Shown here: positions 57,532-64,000 of the stretch, piece by piece
How the letters are laid out: every line of letters begins with the position of its first letter
Position numbering within the stretch: position 1 is the stretch's first letter
NCBI RefSeq assembly: GCF_050231725.1
Contig: NZ_CP077172.1
Coordinates: forward strand, 1,054,001-1,118,000
Reading direction: 5' to 3'
Source: Fusobacterium nucleatum_L
GTDB lineage: Bacteria; Fusobacteriota; Fusobacteriia; Fusobacteriales; Fusobacteriaceae
Length of the DNA stretch: 64,000 nt
Made by a program: the position numbers and the translations under genes
The notes under the pieces: generated by a model
Told to the model about the DNA's origin: nothing
The model's input: the letters and a program-made list of their open reading frames with translations, nothing else
Database searches by the model: none

Positions 57532-57697
57532 AACCACTTGCTATGCGAGTGGTTCAGAAAAGCCAGAAGGCTATGCAGCAATATTAGTTCTCCTTTGATA
57601 TAATAAAGAAGGTCTGCCAAAACCAACTAAAGAATATCAAAGGAGGTCCTTATGGACAAAAATAGTTTAGCACATACAAAGTGGAATTGTAAATATC
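57532..57697 (+). mobile_element. IS200/IS605 left-end and truncated tnpA remnant
   Basis: A subterminal hairpin AACCACTTGC-TAT-GCGAGTGGTT lies at 57532-57554, typical of IS200/IS605 ends. It is followed by CCTTTGATAT and ATATCAAAGG arms and AAAGGAGGTCCTTATGG. Reading from ATG 57652 gives MDKNSLAHTKWNCKY, the start of IS200 TnpA, then unrelated codons. The element ends where the ISL3 end begins. Confidence 0.75.
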
Positions 57698-57708
57698 GGT
57701 TGTATATT

Positions 57709-57747
57709 AAATGGTGTCGATAGAAGAAATTTCTATTGATACCATTT
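57709..57747 (+). terminator. Hairpin at ISL3 left end, sister of 50718
   Basis: AAATGGTGTCGATAG and CTATTGATACCATTT form an imperfect stem with T residues after it. It may shield the element from outside transcription. Confidence 0.65.
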
Positions 57748-57828
57748 TTTTAATAAAAAAGTTGAGACAATAAAATTTTCCTGTTAAAATTAAATCGCTC
57801 AAAATAACCATAAAAGGAAGTGATTTCA

Positions 57829-58935
57829 TTGTCTCTATCTAATTTTATCAAATCTATTTTAAATATTCAAGACGATAATATTTCTTTTCCAGAAGAAGAA
57901 TATTGTCAAGTTACTCAAGAGGAGAAGTATGTTATTAAAGTTTTTAAAGGTTTTCTTAAGTCAGATTATCATGCTTGCCCTTATTGTAATTCTAAAAATA
58001 TTGTTAAAAATGGTTCTAGGGAGCGCAAAATTAAGTTTGTTCCTTTCCAAAATTACAATATTCAACTTAATCTTAATGTACAAAGATGTATTTGTAAAGA
58101 TTGTAAGAAAACTTTTTCTGCTTCAAGTAATATTGTTAGAGATAATTCTAATGTTTCTAATAATCTTAAATATACTATTGCGCGTGAACTTCAAGAAAAT
58201 GTATCTCTTACTTCTATTGCTAAGAGATACAATATTTCTGTATCTACTATTCAAAGAATTATGAATGACTGTTATCCAAATTTTAAAGTCAATAAAGAAT
58301 ATTTACCCAAAACTATCTGTATGGATATGTATACTCCATATATTAGTTTAGTTAATTCTATTTTTCCTAATGCAAAAATAGTGATAGATAAATTTCATAT
58401 TGTTAATCTTGTTAATAGAGCATTCAATCAAACTAGAATATCCATTATGAATTCTCTTAAAGATGATTCATTAAAAAGAAAATTAAAACTATTTTGGAAA
58501 CTACTTTTAAAATATTATCCTGATCTTTGTCAAACACCTTATTATTGTCAAAGTTTTAAGCGCAAACTTACTAGTAAAGATAAAGTGGACTATCTTTTAA
58601 AGAATAGTTCTGAATTAGATATTAATTTTAACATATATCAGGATATTATTCAGTCAATAAAGCATAATAACTTTAAAAGATTTGAACATATTGTAAAAAA
58701 GAATTTAATTGAAAAAGATAAGATTTCCAAAAAAATGCTTGTGGCTCTAAAAACTTTAAAGAGATATATGAAGTACATTAAGAATATGTTTGAATCAAAT
58801 ATTACCAATGGTTTAATAGAAGGTTTAAACAACAAAATCAAATCAATAAAGAGAACAGCATTTGGCTATTCAAATTTTAATAATTTTAAAAAGCACATAT
58901 TAATACAAGCAGGTATTATATCAATTAGTGCTTAA
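57829..58935 (+). CDS. ISL3-family transposase with an internal deletion
   Basis: The DDE transposase of ISL3 has an N-terminal zinc finger (CPYC at about residue 50 and CICKDC at about 88) and a helix-turn-helix near 122-147 (TSIAKRYNISVSTIQRIM). The core is recognised by TICMDMYTPYI, FPNAKIVIDKFHIVNLVNRA and NGLIEGLNNKIKSIKRTAFGY. The family normally has about 60-70 more residues between YLPK and TICMDMY, including the first catalytic Asp. Those are missing, in frame, so the protein is probably inactive. TTG 57829 is likelier than GTG 57820, because AAAAGGAAG precedes it at good distance. Confidence 0.85.
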   Translation: MSLSNFIKSILNIQDDNISFPEEEYCQVTQEEKYVIKVFKGFLKSDYHACPYCNSKNIVKNGSRERKIKFVPFQNYNIQLNLNVQRCICKDCKKTFSASSNIVRDNSNVSNNLKYTIARELQENVSLTSIAKRYNISVSTIQRIMNDCYPNFKVNKEYLPKTICMDMYTPYISLVNSIFPNAKIVIDKFHIVNLVNRAFNQTRISIMNSLKDDSLKRKLKLFWKLLLKYYPDLCQTPYYCQSFKRKLTSKDKVDYLLKNSSELDINFNIYQDIIQSIKHNNFKRFEHIVKKNLIEKDKISKKMLVALKTLKRYMKYIKNMFESNITNGLIEGLNNKIKSIKRTAFGYSNFNNFKKHILIQAGIISISA

Positions 58936-59105
58936 TTTTTTAATTCAAATAAAGTAATTTAATTATACAAAAAAAGAGAATTCTTTAAGATTTTATTCTC
59001 AAAAAATTCTCTTGATTATCTTAATTGTAAGTCTAAACTTTTTTATCAACACTATTTGACAAACAACCGATTAGTCCAACTTTTTGGGGTCGGTACATTT
59101 AGAAA

Positions 59106-59834
59106 TTAGAATGAAAATTTATAACCAACTGTCAATCTAATAGCAGAATTGTTAGCTTTAAAAGAATTAGTTCCTTCTTCATCAGAAATTCTTACTTTAG
59201 CACCAGTAAACACATATGATAAATCAACAGTTACATTATTATATTCTGCTCCAAAACCAACAGCTGTATAAAGACCATTTTTAGCTTTTAAACCTTCACG
59301 TTTATTAGTATATGTATCGCCATCTTCGTATTTTCCATTAATATCGAAAGAGCTTTTCATTCTATTAAAAGAATAACCTAAATCAGCTTTAATATAAGGT
59401 TTAACATTTGAATTTGTATTAAATTTATACTTCCCTGTTACATATAGAGGAACAGAATTTATTGCTGGAATTTTCCCATTAGCATAGAATGCTCTATAAG
59501 TAGAGTCGATGCCGTTTTCTTCATAACTTCTTCTTCTGTGCCATACATAGCCTAGTCCAATTCCTGCTTCAAAATTAGAACCTAAATCTTTAGTTATTTC
59601 AATAGCTATACTAGCTGCTGTTTTTCCATTAGATTTTATTGAAGAATTTCTTTCTGGATTAGGAGCTGTTGCTCTTGCCCTATAATTATAATATGGTATT
59701 TCATTGTAAGAGTAAGAAAAATTATTGTAATGAGAATAAATATCTAATCCAAGTCTTCCATAAACATTAATGCCTTCAGCTGCCATAGAAGAAACTGATA
59801 CCATAGCAAATAACCCTAATAAAATTCTTTTCAT
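59106..59834 (-). CDS. Small outer-membrane beta-barrel protein
   Basis: This 242-residue protein has a signal peptide MKRILLGLFAMVSVSSMA (cleavage near residue 18-19), many alternating polar/hydrophobic strands such as GINVYGRLGLDIYSHY and FEAGIGLGYVWHRR, and a C-terminal strand LTVGYKFSF ending in Phe, the insertion signal of outer-membrane proteins. It is of the small eight-strand OmpW/opacity type. ATG 59834 follows GAAGGAGGTC. It lies next to the IS mosaic and diverges from the metal ABC operon. Its function is not known. Confidence 0.85.
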   Translation of the reverse strand: MKRILLGLFAMVSVSSMAAEGINVYGRLGLDIYSHYNNFSYSYNEIPYYNYRARATAPNPERNSSIKSNGKTAASIAIEITKDLGSNFEAGIGLGYVWHRRRSYEENGIDSTYRAFYANGKIPAINSVPLYVTGKYKFNTNSNVKPYIKADLGYSFNRMKSSFDINGKYEDGDTYTNKREGLKAKNGLYTAVGFGAEYNNVTVDLSYVFTGAKVRISDEEGTNSFKANNSAIRLTVGYKFSF

Positions 59835-60081
59835 ATAAAAGACCTCCTTCACTTTATTATGTACCTTAATTATACAAAAAAAGCAAGAAAAAATCCAGAG
59901 ATTTTTAAATGTTTAATGTTATTAAAACATAATGTTTCTTCTTGAATAAAAAAACAGTATCATCAATCTTGTGATTAAGATTTTATAAGTAATTCAAATT
60001 TAATAGTTTTTTATTTTCTTTAATCTATTTAGCAAAGCAAAGTAAAAATTATCGTTTTTTAAATTTTGAAAAATAAATTAC

Positions 60082-60117
60082 TTGCACTTTCAAATTTTAA
60101 TAAAGTATGATATCATA
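60082..60117 (+). promoter_or_regulatory. Promoter and palindrome of the metal ABC operon
   Basis: TTGCAC (60082-60087) and TATGAT (60106-60111) have an 18-base spacer. The perfect 12-base palindrome TATGATATCATA (60106-60117) covers the -10 region and is Fur/Zur-like in its ATGAT/ATCAT core. The 300-base gap from 59853 to 60152 has no gene. Confidence 0.5.
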
Positions 60118-60152
60118 TAGGAGAAAAGTTTATAATTTTAATTCAAAATGAG

Positions 60153-60731
60153 GTGATAAAAATTAATACTTATATTGTAAAACCACTTAGCTCCAAAAAG
60201 GAAAATATGTTTCTTATTTTGGCTTTTTTTATATTGTTATCTGTGGCAGCAATTGCCTTAAAAATTAGACAAAGAACAGAATATCAAATAGATATAAAGG
60301 AAGATGAAATAGTTTCTTATGAAGCTTTGAATAATATAGAATTAGGAATATATTCTGATATTAAAAATTCTTTAGTAGATATCTCGCAACTAAGGGATGA
60401 ACAAAATTCTTTACCTAGTTTAGACTTATTAGTTGAGGAAGAAATTCCACCTTACTTTAAAGATATTACTTGGGAACAAAGAGGGGCAGTGGAATGGACT
60501 ACATTCAAGCATGATGGTGAAGACTATTTCATAGGACAAGGTAATGGAAAAGTTGGAACTTTCTTAGTAAAGTTCAATAGTGAAAATATAGATGAAAGTG
60601 ATATTCTATATATGAAGGAAACTCCAAGTTTTGATGATATAGAAAAGAATTTTGAAAAATATGAACATATTGCTAAAAAGATAGTTCCATTCACTGGTAA
60701 TGATGAAAGAAAAAAACTTGTTGGTGAATAA
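60153..60731 (+). CDS. Membrane-anchored protein of unknown function at the head of the metal operon
   Basis: The product has one membrane segment (about residues 19-37: MFLILAFFILLSVAAIALKI) and a soluble external part with DITWEQRGAVEWTTFKHDGEDYF. I do not recognise the family. It lies 12 bases before the first binding-protein gene, so it may help metal uptake. The start is uncertain. GTG 60153 lies within GAGGTGAT, the apparent ribosome binding site, while ATT 60162 is at the right distance and an ATG comes only at residue 19. A non-AUG start is possible. Confidence 0.55.
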   Translation: MIKINTYIVKPLSSKKENMFLILAFFILLSVAAIALKIRQRTEYQIDIKEDEIVSYEALNNIELGIYSDIKNSLVDISQLRDEQNSLPSLDLLVEEEIPPYFKDITWEQRGAVEWTTFKHDGEDYFIGQGNGKVGTFLVKFNSENIDESDILYMKETPSFDDIEKNFEKYEHIAKKIVPFTGNDERKKLVGE

Positions 60732-60742
60732 AAGAGGGAATT

Positions 60743-61645
60743 ATGAAAAGGATAGTATTTATAGTATTTTTTGTATTTAATACCCTATTATTAGGGCAAG
60801 AAAAATTAAAAGTTGGAATAACTTTATTACCTTACTATAGCTTTGTTGCTAATATAGTAAAAGATAGGGCAGAAGTTATTCCAGTAGTAAAGGCAGAATC
60901 TTTTGACTCTCATACTTATCAGCCTAAAGTTGAAGATATAGAAAGAGCTTCAAAAGTAGATGCCATTGTTGTAAATGGAATAGGACATGATGAATTTATT
61001 TATAAGATTTTAGATGCAGTTGATAAAAATAAGAAACCAGTTATCATAAATGCAAATAAAGATGTACCTCTTATGCCCATTGCAGGGACATTAAATGATG
61101 AAAAAATTATGGATTCTCATACTTTTATATCTATAACTGCTTCAATTCAACAGGTACATAATATAACAAAAGAATTAGTAAAATTAGATCCTAAGAATAA
61201 AGATTTTTATTTAGATAATTCTAGAGAATATGTAAAGAAATTAAGAAAATTAAAAACAGATGCTTTAAAAGAAGTTCAAGATCAAAATGGAGCAGATGTA
61301 AGAGTTGCTACTTTTTTAGGAGGATATAACTATCTTCTATCAGAATTTGGAATAGATGTTAAGGCAGTTTTAGAACCAACACATGGTTCACAAATAAGTA
61401 TGGCTTCATTACAGAAAATAATTGAAAAAATTCAAAAAGATAAGATAGATGTAATTTTTGGTGAAAAAAATTATAGTGATGAATATGTAACAATTATAAA
61501 AAATGAAACAGGAATAGAAGTCAGAAAATTAGAACATCTAACAACAGGTTCTTATAAAGCAGATAGCTTTGAAAAATTTATAAAAGTGGATTTAGATGAA
61601 GTTGTAAGTGCTATTAAATATGTTAAGAAGAAAAATAAAAAATAA
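60743..61645 (+). CDS. Metal ABC transporter substrate-binding protein, first copy
   Basis: This is a cluster A-I (ZnuA/TroA/MntC-type) periplasmic protein with 300 residues and a signal peptide of about 18 (MKRIVFIVFFVFNTLLLG). Two metal-ligand histidines are present, His57 in DSHTYQP and His126 in DSHTFISI, but the third position has Leu192 in ATFLGGYNYL instead of His. Glu/Asp ligands in the last third (GEKNYSDEY) are plausible. It lacks a His-rich loop. It is closely similar to the next gene, a tandem duplicate. Confidence 0.85.
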   Translation: MKRIVFIVFFVFNTLLLGQEKLKVGITLLPYYSFVANIVKDRAEVIPVVKAESFDSHTYQPKVEDIERASKVDAIVVNGIGHDEFIYKILDAVDKNKKPVIINANKDVPLMPIAGTLNDEKIMDSHTFISITASIQQVHNITKELVKLDPKNKDFYLDNSREYVKKLRKLKTDALKEVQDQNGADVRVATFLGGYNYLLSEFGIDVKAVLEPTHGSQISMASLQKIIEKIQKDKIDVIFGEKNYSDEYVTIIKNETGIEVRKLEHLTTGSYKADSFEKFIKVDLDEVVSAIKYVKKKNKK

Positions 61646-61658
61646 GGAGGCAAGTTGA

Positions 61659-62567
61659 ATGCACAAAAAATTATTAGCAATTTTAATGTTAATATTTAGT
61701 TTTTCAGTTTTTGCAAAAGATAAATTAAAAATAGGAGTTACTTTACAGCCATACTATAGTTTTGCAGTAAATACAGTAAAGGATAAGGCAGAAGTTGTTC
61801 CTGTTGTAAGACTTGATAAATATGATTCTCATAGCTATCAGCCAAAACCAGAGGATATAAAAAGAATAAACTCTTTAGATGTCCTTATAGTAAATGGTGT
61901 AGGGCACGATGAATTTATCTTTGATATTTTAAATGCAGCAGATAGAAAGAAAGATATAAAAGTTATCTATGCAAATAAAAATGTTTCTTTAATGCCAATA
62001 GCAGGTTCAATAAGATCTGAAAAAGTTATGAATCCTCATACTTTTATATCTATAACAACTTCAATTCAACAAGTATATAATATAGCTAAAGAATTGGGAG
62101 AAATAGACCCAGCTAATAAAGAATTTTATTTAAAAAATTCAAGAGATTATGCTAAAAAATTAAGAAAATTAAAGACAGATGCTCTAAATGAAGTTAAGAA
62201 TCTTGGAAATATTGATGTAAGAGTTGCAACATTACATGGGGGATATGACTATTTATTATCAGAATTTGGAATAGATGTTAAGGCAGTTATAGAACCATCT
62301 CATGGAGCACAACCAAGTGCAGCAGATTTAGAAAAAGTTATTAAAATAATTAAAGATGAAAAAATAGATATAATTTTTGGTGAAAGAAACTTCAATAATA
62401 AGTTTGTAGATACTATACATAAAGAAACAGGTGTTCAAGTTAGATCACTTTCTCATATGACAAATGGTGCTTATGAAGCTAATGGTTTTGAAAAATTTAT
62501 AAAAATAGACTTAGATGAAGTTGTAAAAGCAATTAAAGACACAGCAGCTAAAAAAGGAAAAAAATAA
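61659..62567 (+). CDS. Metal ABC transporter substrate-binding protein, second copy
   Basis: The second binding protein has 302 residues and a signal peptide MHKKLLAILMLIFSFSVFA. All three histidine ligands are intact: His58 in DSHSYQPKPED, His127 in NPHTFISI, and His193 in ATLHGGYDYL. GERNFNNKF is the fourth ligand region. Zinc or manganese is the likely cargo, not decidable here. It overlaps nothing and the ATPase follows after one base. AAGGAGGCAAGTTGA precedes the ATG. Confidence 0.88.
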   Translation: MHKKLLAILMLIFSFSVFAKDKLKIGVTLQPYYSFAVNTVKDKAEVVPVVRLDKYDSHSYQPKPEDIKRINSLDVLIVNGVGHDEFIFDILNAADRKKDIKVIYANKNVSLMPIAGSIRSEKVMNPHTFISITTSIQQVYNIAKELGEIDPANKEFYLKNSRDYAKKLRKLKTDALNEVKNLGNIDVRVATLHGGYDYLLSEFGIDVKAVIEPSHGAQPSAADLEKVIKIIKDEKIDIIFGERNFNNKFVDTIHKETGVQVRSLSHMTNGAYEANGFEKFIKIDLDEVVKAIKDTAAKKGKK

Positions 62568-62568
62568 T

Positions 62569-63258
62569 ATGAATGGTCTTGAAATTCAAATAAAAAATTT
62601 AAATTTAATACTATCTGGAAATGAAATTTTAGAAGATATAAATTTAACAGTAAAAGCAGGAGAAATTCACTGTTTAGTAGGTCCTAATGGTGGAGGGAAA
62701 ACTTCTCTTTTAAGATGTATACTAGGGCAAATGCCTTTTACAGGTAGTATAGAAATGAAATATGAAAAAGAAAAAATTATTGGCTATGTGCCACAGGTTT
62801 TAGATTTTGAAAGAACTTTACCTATTACAGTGGAAGACTTTATGGCTATGACTAATCAAGTGAGACCTTGTTTTATGGGATTGTCTAAAAAATGTAAACC
62901 AGAAATAGATAATCTTTTAAAAAAATTAGGAGTATTTGAAAAGAAAAAAAGATTGTTAGGAAACTTATCAGGAGGAGAAAGACAAAGAGTTTTGCTTGCT
63001 CAAGCACTTTTTCCTAGACCTAATCTTTTGATTTTAGATGAGCCTTTAACTGGTATTGATAAAGCAGGAGAAGATTATTTTAAGGAAGTTGTAAAGGAAT
63101 TAAAAGAAGAAGGTATGACAATTCTTTGGATACACCATAACTTGGCACAGGTAAAAGAGTTAGCAGATACTGTTACTTGTATAAGAAAAAGAATGGTATT
63201 CAGTGGAGATCCTAAGGAAGAATTAAAAGAAGATAAAATTATGAGAATTTTTGAGTAA
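62569..63258 (+). CDS. Metal ABC transporter ATP-binding protein
   Basis: This ATPase drives the metal importer. It has 229 residues, Walker A GPNGGGKTS at 38-46, the signature LSGGERQRVLLAQALF near 128-143, Walker B LLILDEPLTGID near 150-161, and the switch histidine in WIHHNLAQ. Its start is one base after the preceding stop, so translation is coupled. A repeat element (copy D) separates it from the permease. Confidence 0.93.
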   Translation: MNGLEIQIKNLNLILSGNEILEDINLTVKAGEIHCLVGPNGGGKTSLLRCILGQMPFTGSIEMKYEKEKIIGYVPQVLDFERTLPITVEDFMAMTNQVRPCFMGLSKKCKPEIDNLLKKLGVFEKKKRLLGNLSGGERQRVLLAQALFPRPNLLILDEPLTGIDKAGEDYFKEVVKELKEEGMTILWIHHNLAQVKELADTVTCIRKRMVFSGDPKEELKEDKIMRIFE

Positions 63259-63292
63259 GATATATAAATAATTTACTACTGTAAAATGTAGT

Positions 63293-63459
63293 AAAAAATA
63301 AGCGAGTTACGAATGTAGATTTTAGATAAAAAATCAAATAGAATGAGCCGAGTAATTGTCGGTGTGTTTGAAGCCAACTTGTTGGCAAGTTTTCCGAAAT
63401 TACAGCGAATTCTTGATTTTTTATCGTCAAGAAATCTACTCAGTGACGAACTATTTTTT
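63293..63459 (-). repeat. Palindromic dispersed repeat, copy D (inverted, inside the metal operon)
   Basis: The same family as copies A-C but in opposite orientation: AAAAAATAAGCGAGTTAC at the left and GACGAACTATTTTTT at the right. The inner part has GAATGAGCCGAG, the complement of the conserved CTCGGCTCATTC. It lies between the ATPase and permease genes. Confidence 0.82.
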
Positions 63460-63492
63460 ATACATTTCCTAAATAAGTTTGTAGGAGAGAAG

Positions 63493-64000
63493 ATGTTAGA
63501 AAATTTTAGAAATTTCTTAATGAATTTAGCTGAACAAGGAGATATTCCATCTTCTTTTAAGTATGGTTTTGTTATTAATGCAATGATATGTGCATTACTT
63601 ATAGGACCGATACTTGGAGGAATTGGGACTATGGTAGTTACAAAAAAAATGGCTTTCTTTTCAGAAGCAGTTGGACATGCTGCTATGACAGGTATAGCTA
63701 TAGGTGTAATACTTGGAGAACCTTTTTCAGCACCATATATTTCACTTTTTACTTATTGTATATTATTTGGTTTAATAATAAATTATACAAAAAATAGAAC
63801 TAAAATGTCCTCTGATACTTTGATAGGAGTATTTCTTTCGATATCAATAGCTTTGGGAGGCTCACTTCTTATTTATGTATCAGCTAAGGTAAATTCACAT
63901 GCCTTGGAAAGTATATTGTTTGGTTCAATACTTACAGTAAATGATACAGATATCTACATTTTAGTTATGTCAGCTATTGTAATTGGTTTTGTTTTAATAC
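63493..64000 (+). CDS. Metal ABC transporter permease, cut by window edge
   Basis: The membrane subunit of the importer starts at ATG 63493 behind GTAGGAGAGAAG and stays open to the last base (169 codons). Typical ZnuB-family segments are visible: ALLIGPILGGIGTMVVTKKM (about 35-54), FFSEAVGHAAMTGIAIG (about 56-72), and VNSHALESILFGSI (about 134-147). About 100 residues should follow to the right. It is separated from the ATPase by repeat copy D. Confidence 0.9.
   Translation, partial: MLENFRNFLMNLAEQGDIPSSFKYGFVINAMICALLIGPILGGIGTMVVTKKMAFFSEAVGHAAMTGIAIGVILGEPFSAPYISLFTYCILFGLIINYTKNRTKMSSDTLIGVFLSISIALGGSLLIYVSAKVNSHALESILFGSILTVNDTDIYILVMSAIVIGFVLI

Larger units (their letters stand above)
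57698..59068 (+). mobile_element. ISL3-type insertion sequence, internally deleted
   Basis: The ends share GGTTGT at the left (57698-57703) and ACAACC at the right (59063-59068), and longer imperfect similarity around GTGTCGATA at the left and TATCAACAC at the right. A second inverted pair is AATAAAAAAGTTGAGAC (57752-57768) with GTCTAAACTTTTTTATC (59031-59047). Flanking eight-base sequences differ, so no target duplication is visible. Its left neighbour is the IS200 fragment and its right neighbour the IS3-type end. Confidence 0.68.
57437..59097. mobile_element. Mosaic of three decayed insertion sequences bounded by IS3-type ends
   Basis: TGTACTGACCCCAAAAAG (57437 on) and its complement with one mismatch (ending 59097) are inverted repeats over 24 bases (23 match) and resemble IS3/IS150-type ends. 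No IS3-type transposase remains between them. The inside is a terminator, an IS200/IS605 left end with the start of tnpA, and an ISL3-type unit. This includes the 405-base stretch between the ABC gene and the transposase. Confidence 0.72.

Noticed and set aside
57698..59068. Target-site duplication for the ISL3-type unit
   Set aside because: The eight bases on each side differ, consistent with a later deletion.

Overview
The window is AT-rich, and its rRNA genes, gene content and gene order point to a member of the genus Fusobacterium, most likely the F. nucleatum group. The species is not resolved here. Pointers are the 16S gene start, a 16S-tRNA(Ile)-tRNA(Ala)-23S-5S-tRNA(Asn) operon, very low-GC codon use, an outer-membrane beta-barrel protein next to Gram-positive-like features such as a HrcA/CIRCE heat-shock operon, and class I ribonucleotide reductase under NrdR boxes.

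Layout. 1-8.0 kb: phosphoglucose isomerase (cut by the left edge), a dicarboxylate/amino-acid symporter, a purine phosphoribosyltransferase with a purine-type permease, cobyric acid synthase, an alanine symporter and an acetyltransferase. 8.0-23 kb: a Fur-family regulator, then the large information-processing cluster rpmG-tRNA(Trp)-secE-nusG-rplK-rplA-[L10 leader]-rplJ-rplL-rpoB-rpoC-yicC-gmk-rpoZ-apbE. 23-27 kb: membrane pyrophosphatase and an OatA-like O-acetyltransferase. 27.2-32.4 kb: the rRNA operon. 32.4-43.9 kb: a small pyrophosphatase-like protein, a flavin reductase, the NrdR-box-controlled nrdH-nrdA/E-nrdB/F operon (large subunit frameshifted here), redox proteins, a proline symporter behind a candidate leader-peptide attenuator, a peptidase S66, serS and small genes. 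43.9-50.7 kb: a hicAB toxin-antitoxin pair, then hrcA-grpE-dnaK-ogt-dnaJ and a flavodoxin. 50.7-53.3 kb: tiny membrane proteins, a frameshifted secreted peptide, a frameshifted AAA-type ATPase and three tRNAs. 53.3-57.4 kb: a radical SAM protein and an unusual three-gene set: a substrate-binding-protein fold without signal peptide (with DUF1858), a CxxC-rich GTPase and an ABC ATPase without permease. 57.4-59.1 kb: a nest of three decayed insertion-sequence families. 59.1-64 kb: an outer-membrane protein and a zinc/manganese-type ABC operon with two tandem binding proteins; its permease runs off the right edge.

The clearest undescribed candidates are the three-gene DUF1858/GTPase/ABC set with a CRP/FNR-like palindrome centred where a class II activator would bind, the putP leader peptide that ends in two rare CCC proline codons before an intrinsic terminator, a palindromic repeat family that sits four times between co-oriented neighbouring genes, and a hicA gene whose expected initiator codon is ATA. 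Three genes carry single-base slips at short A runs (nrdA/E, a secreted peptide, the AAA ATPase). These could be real or sequencing errors and need read-level checking.
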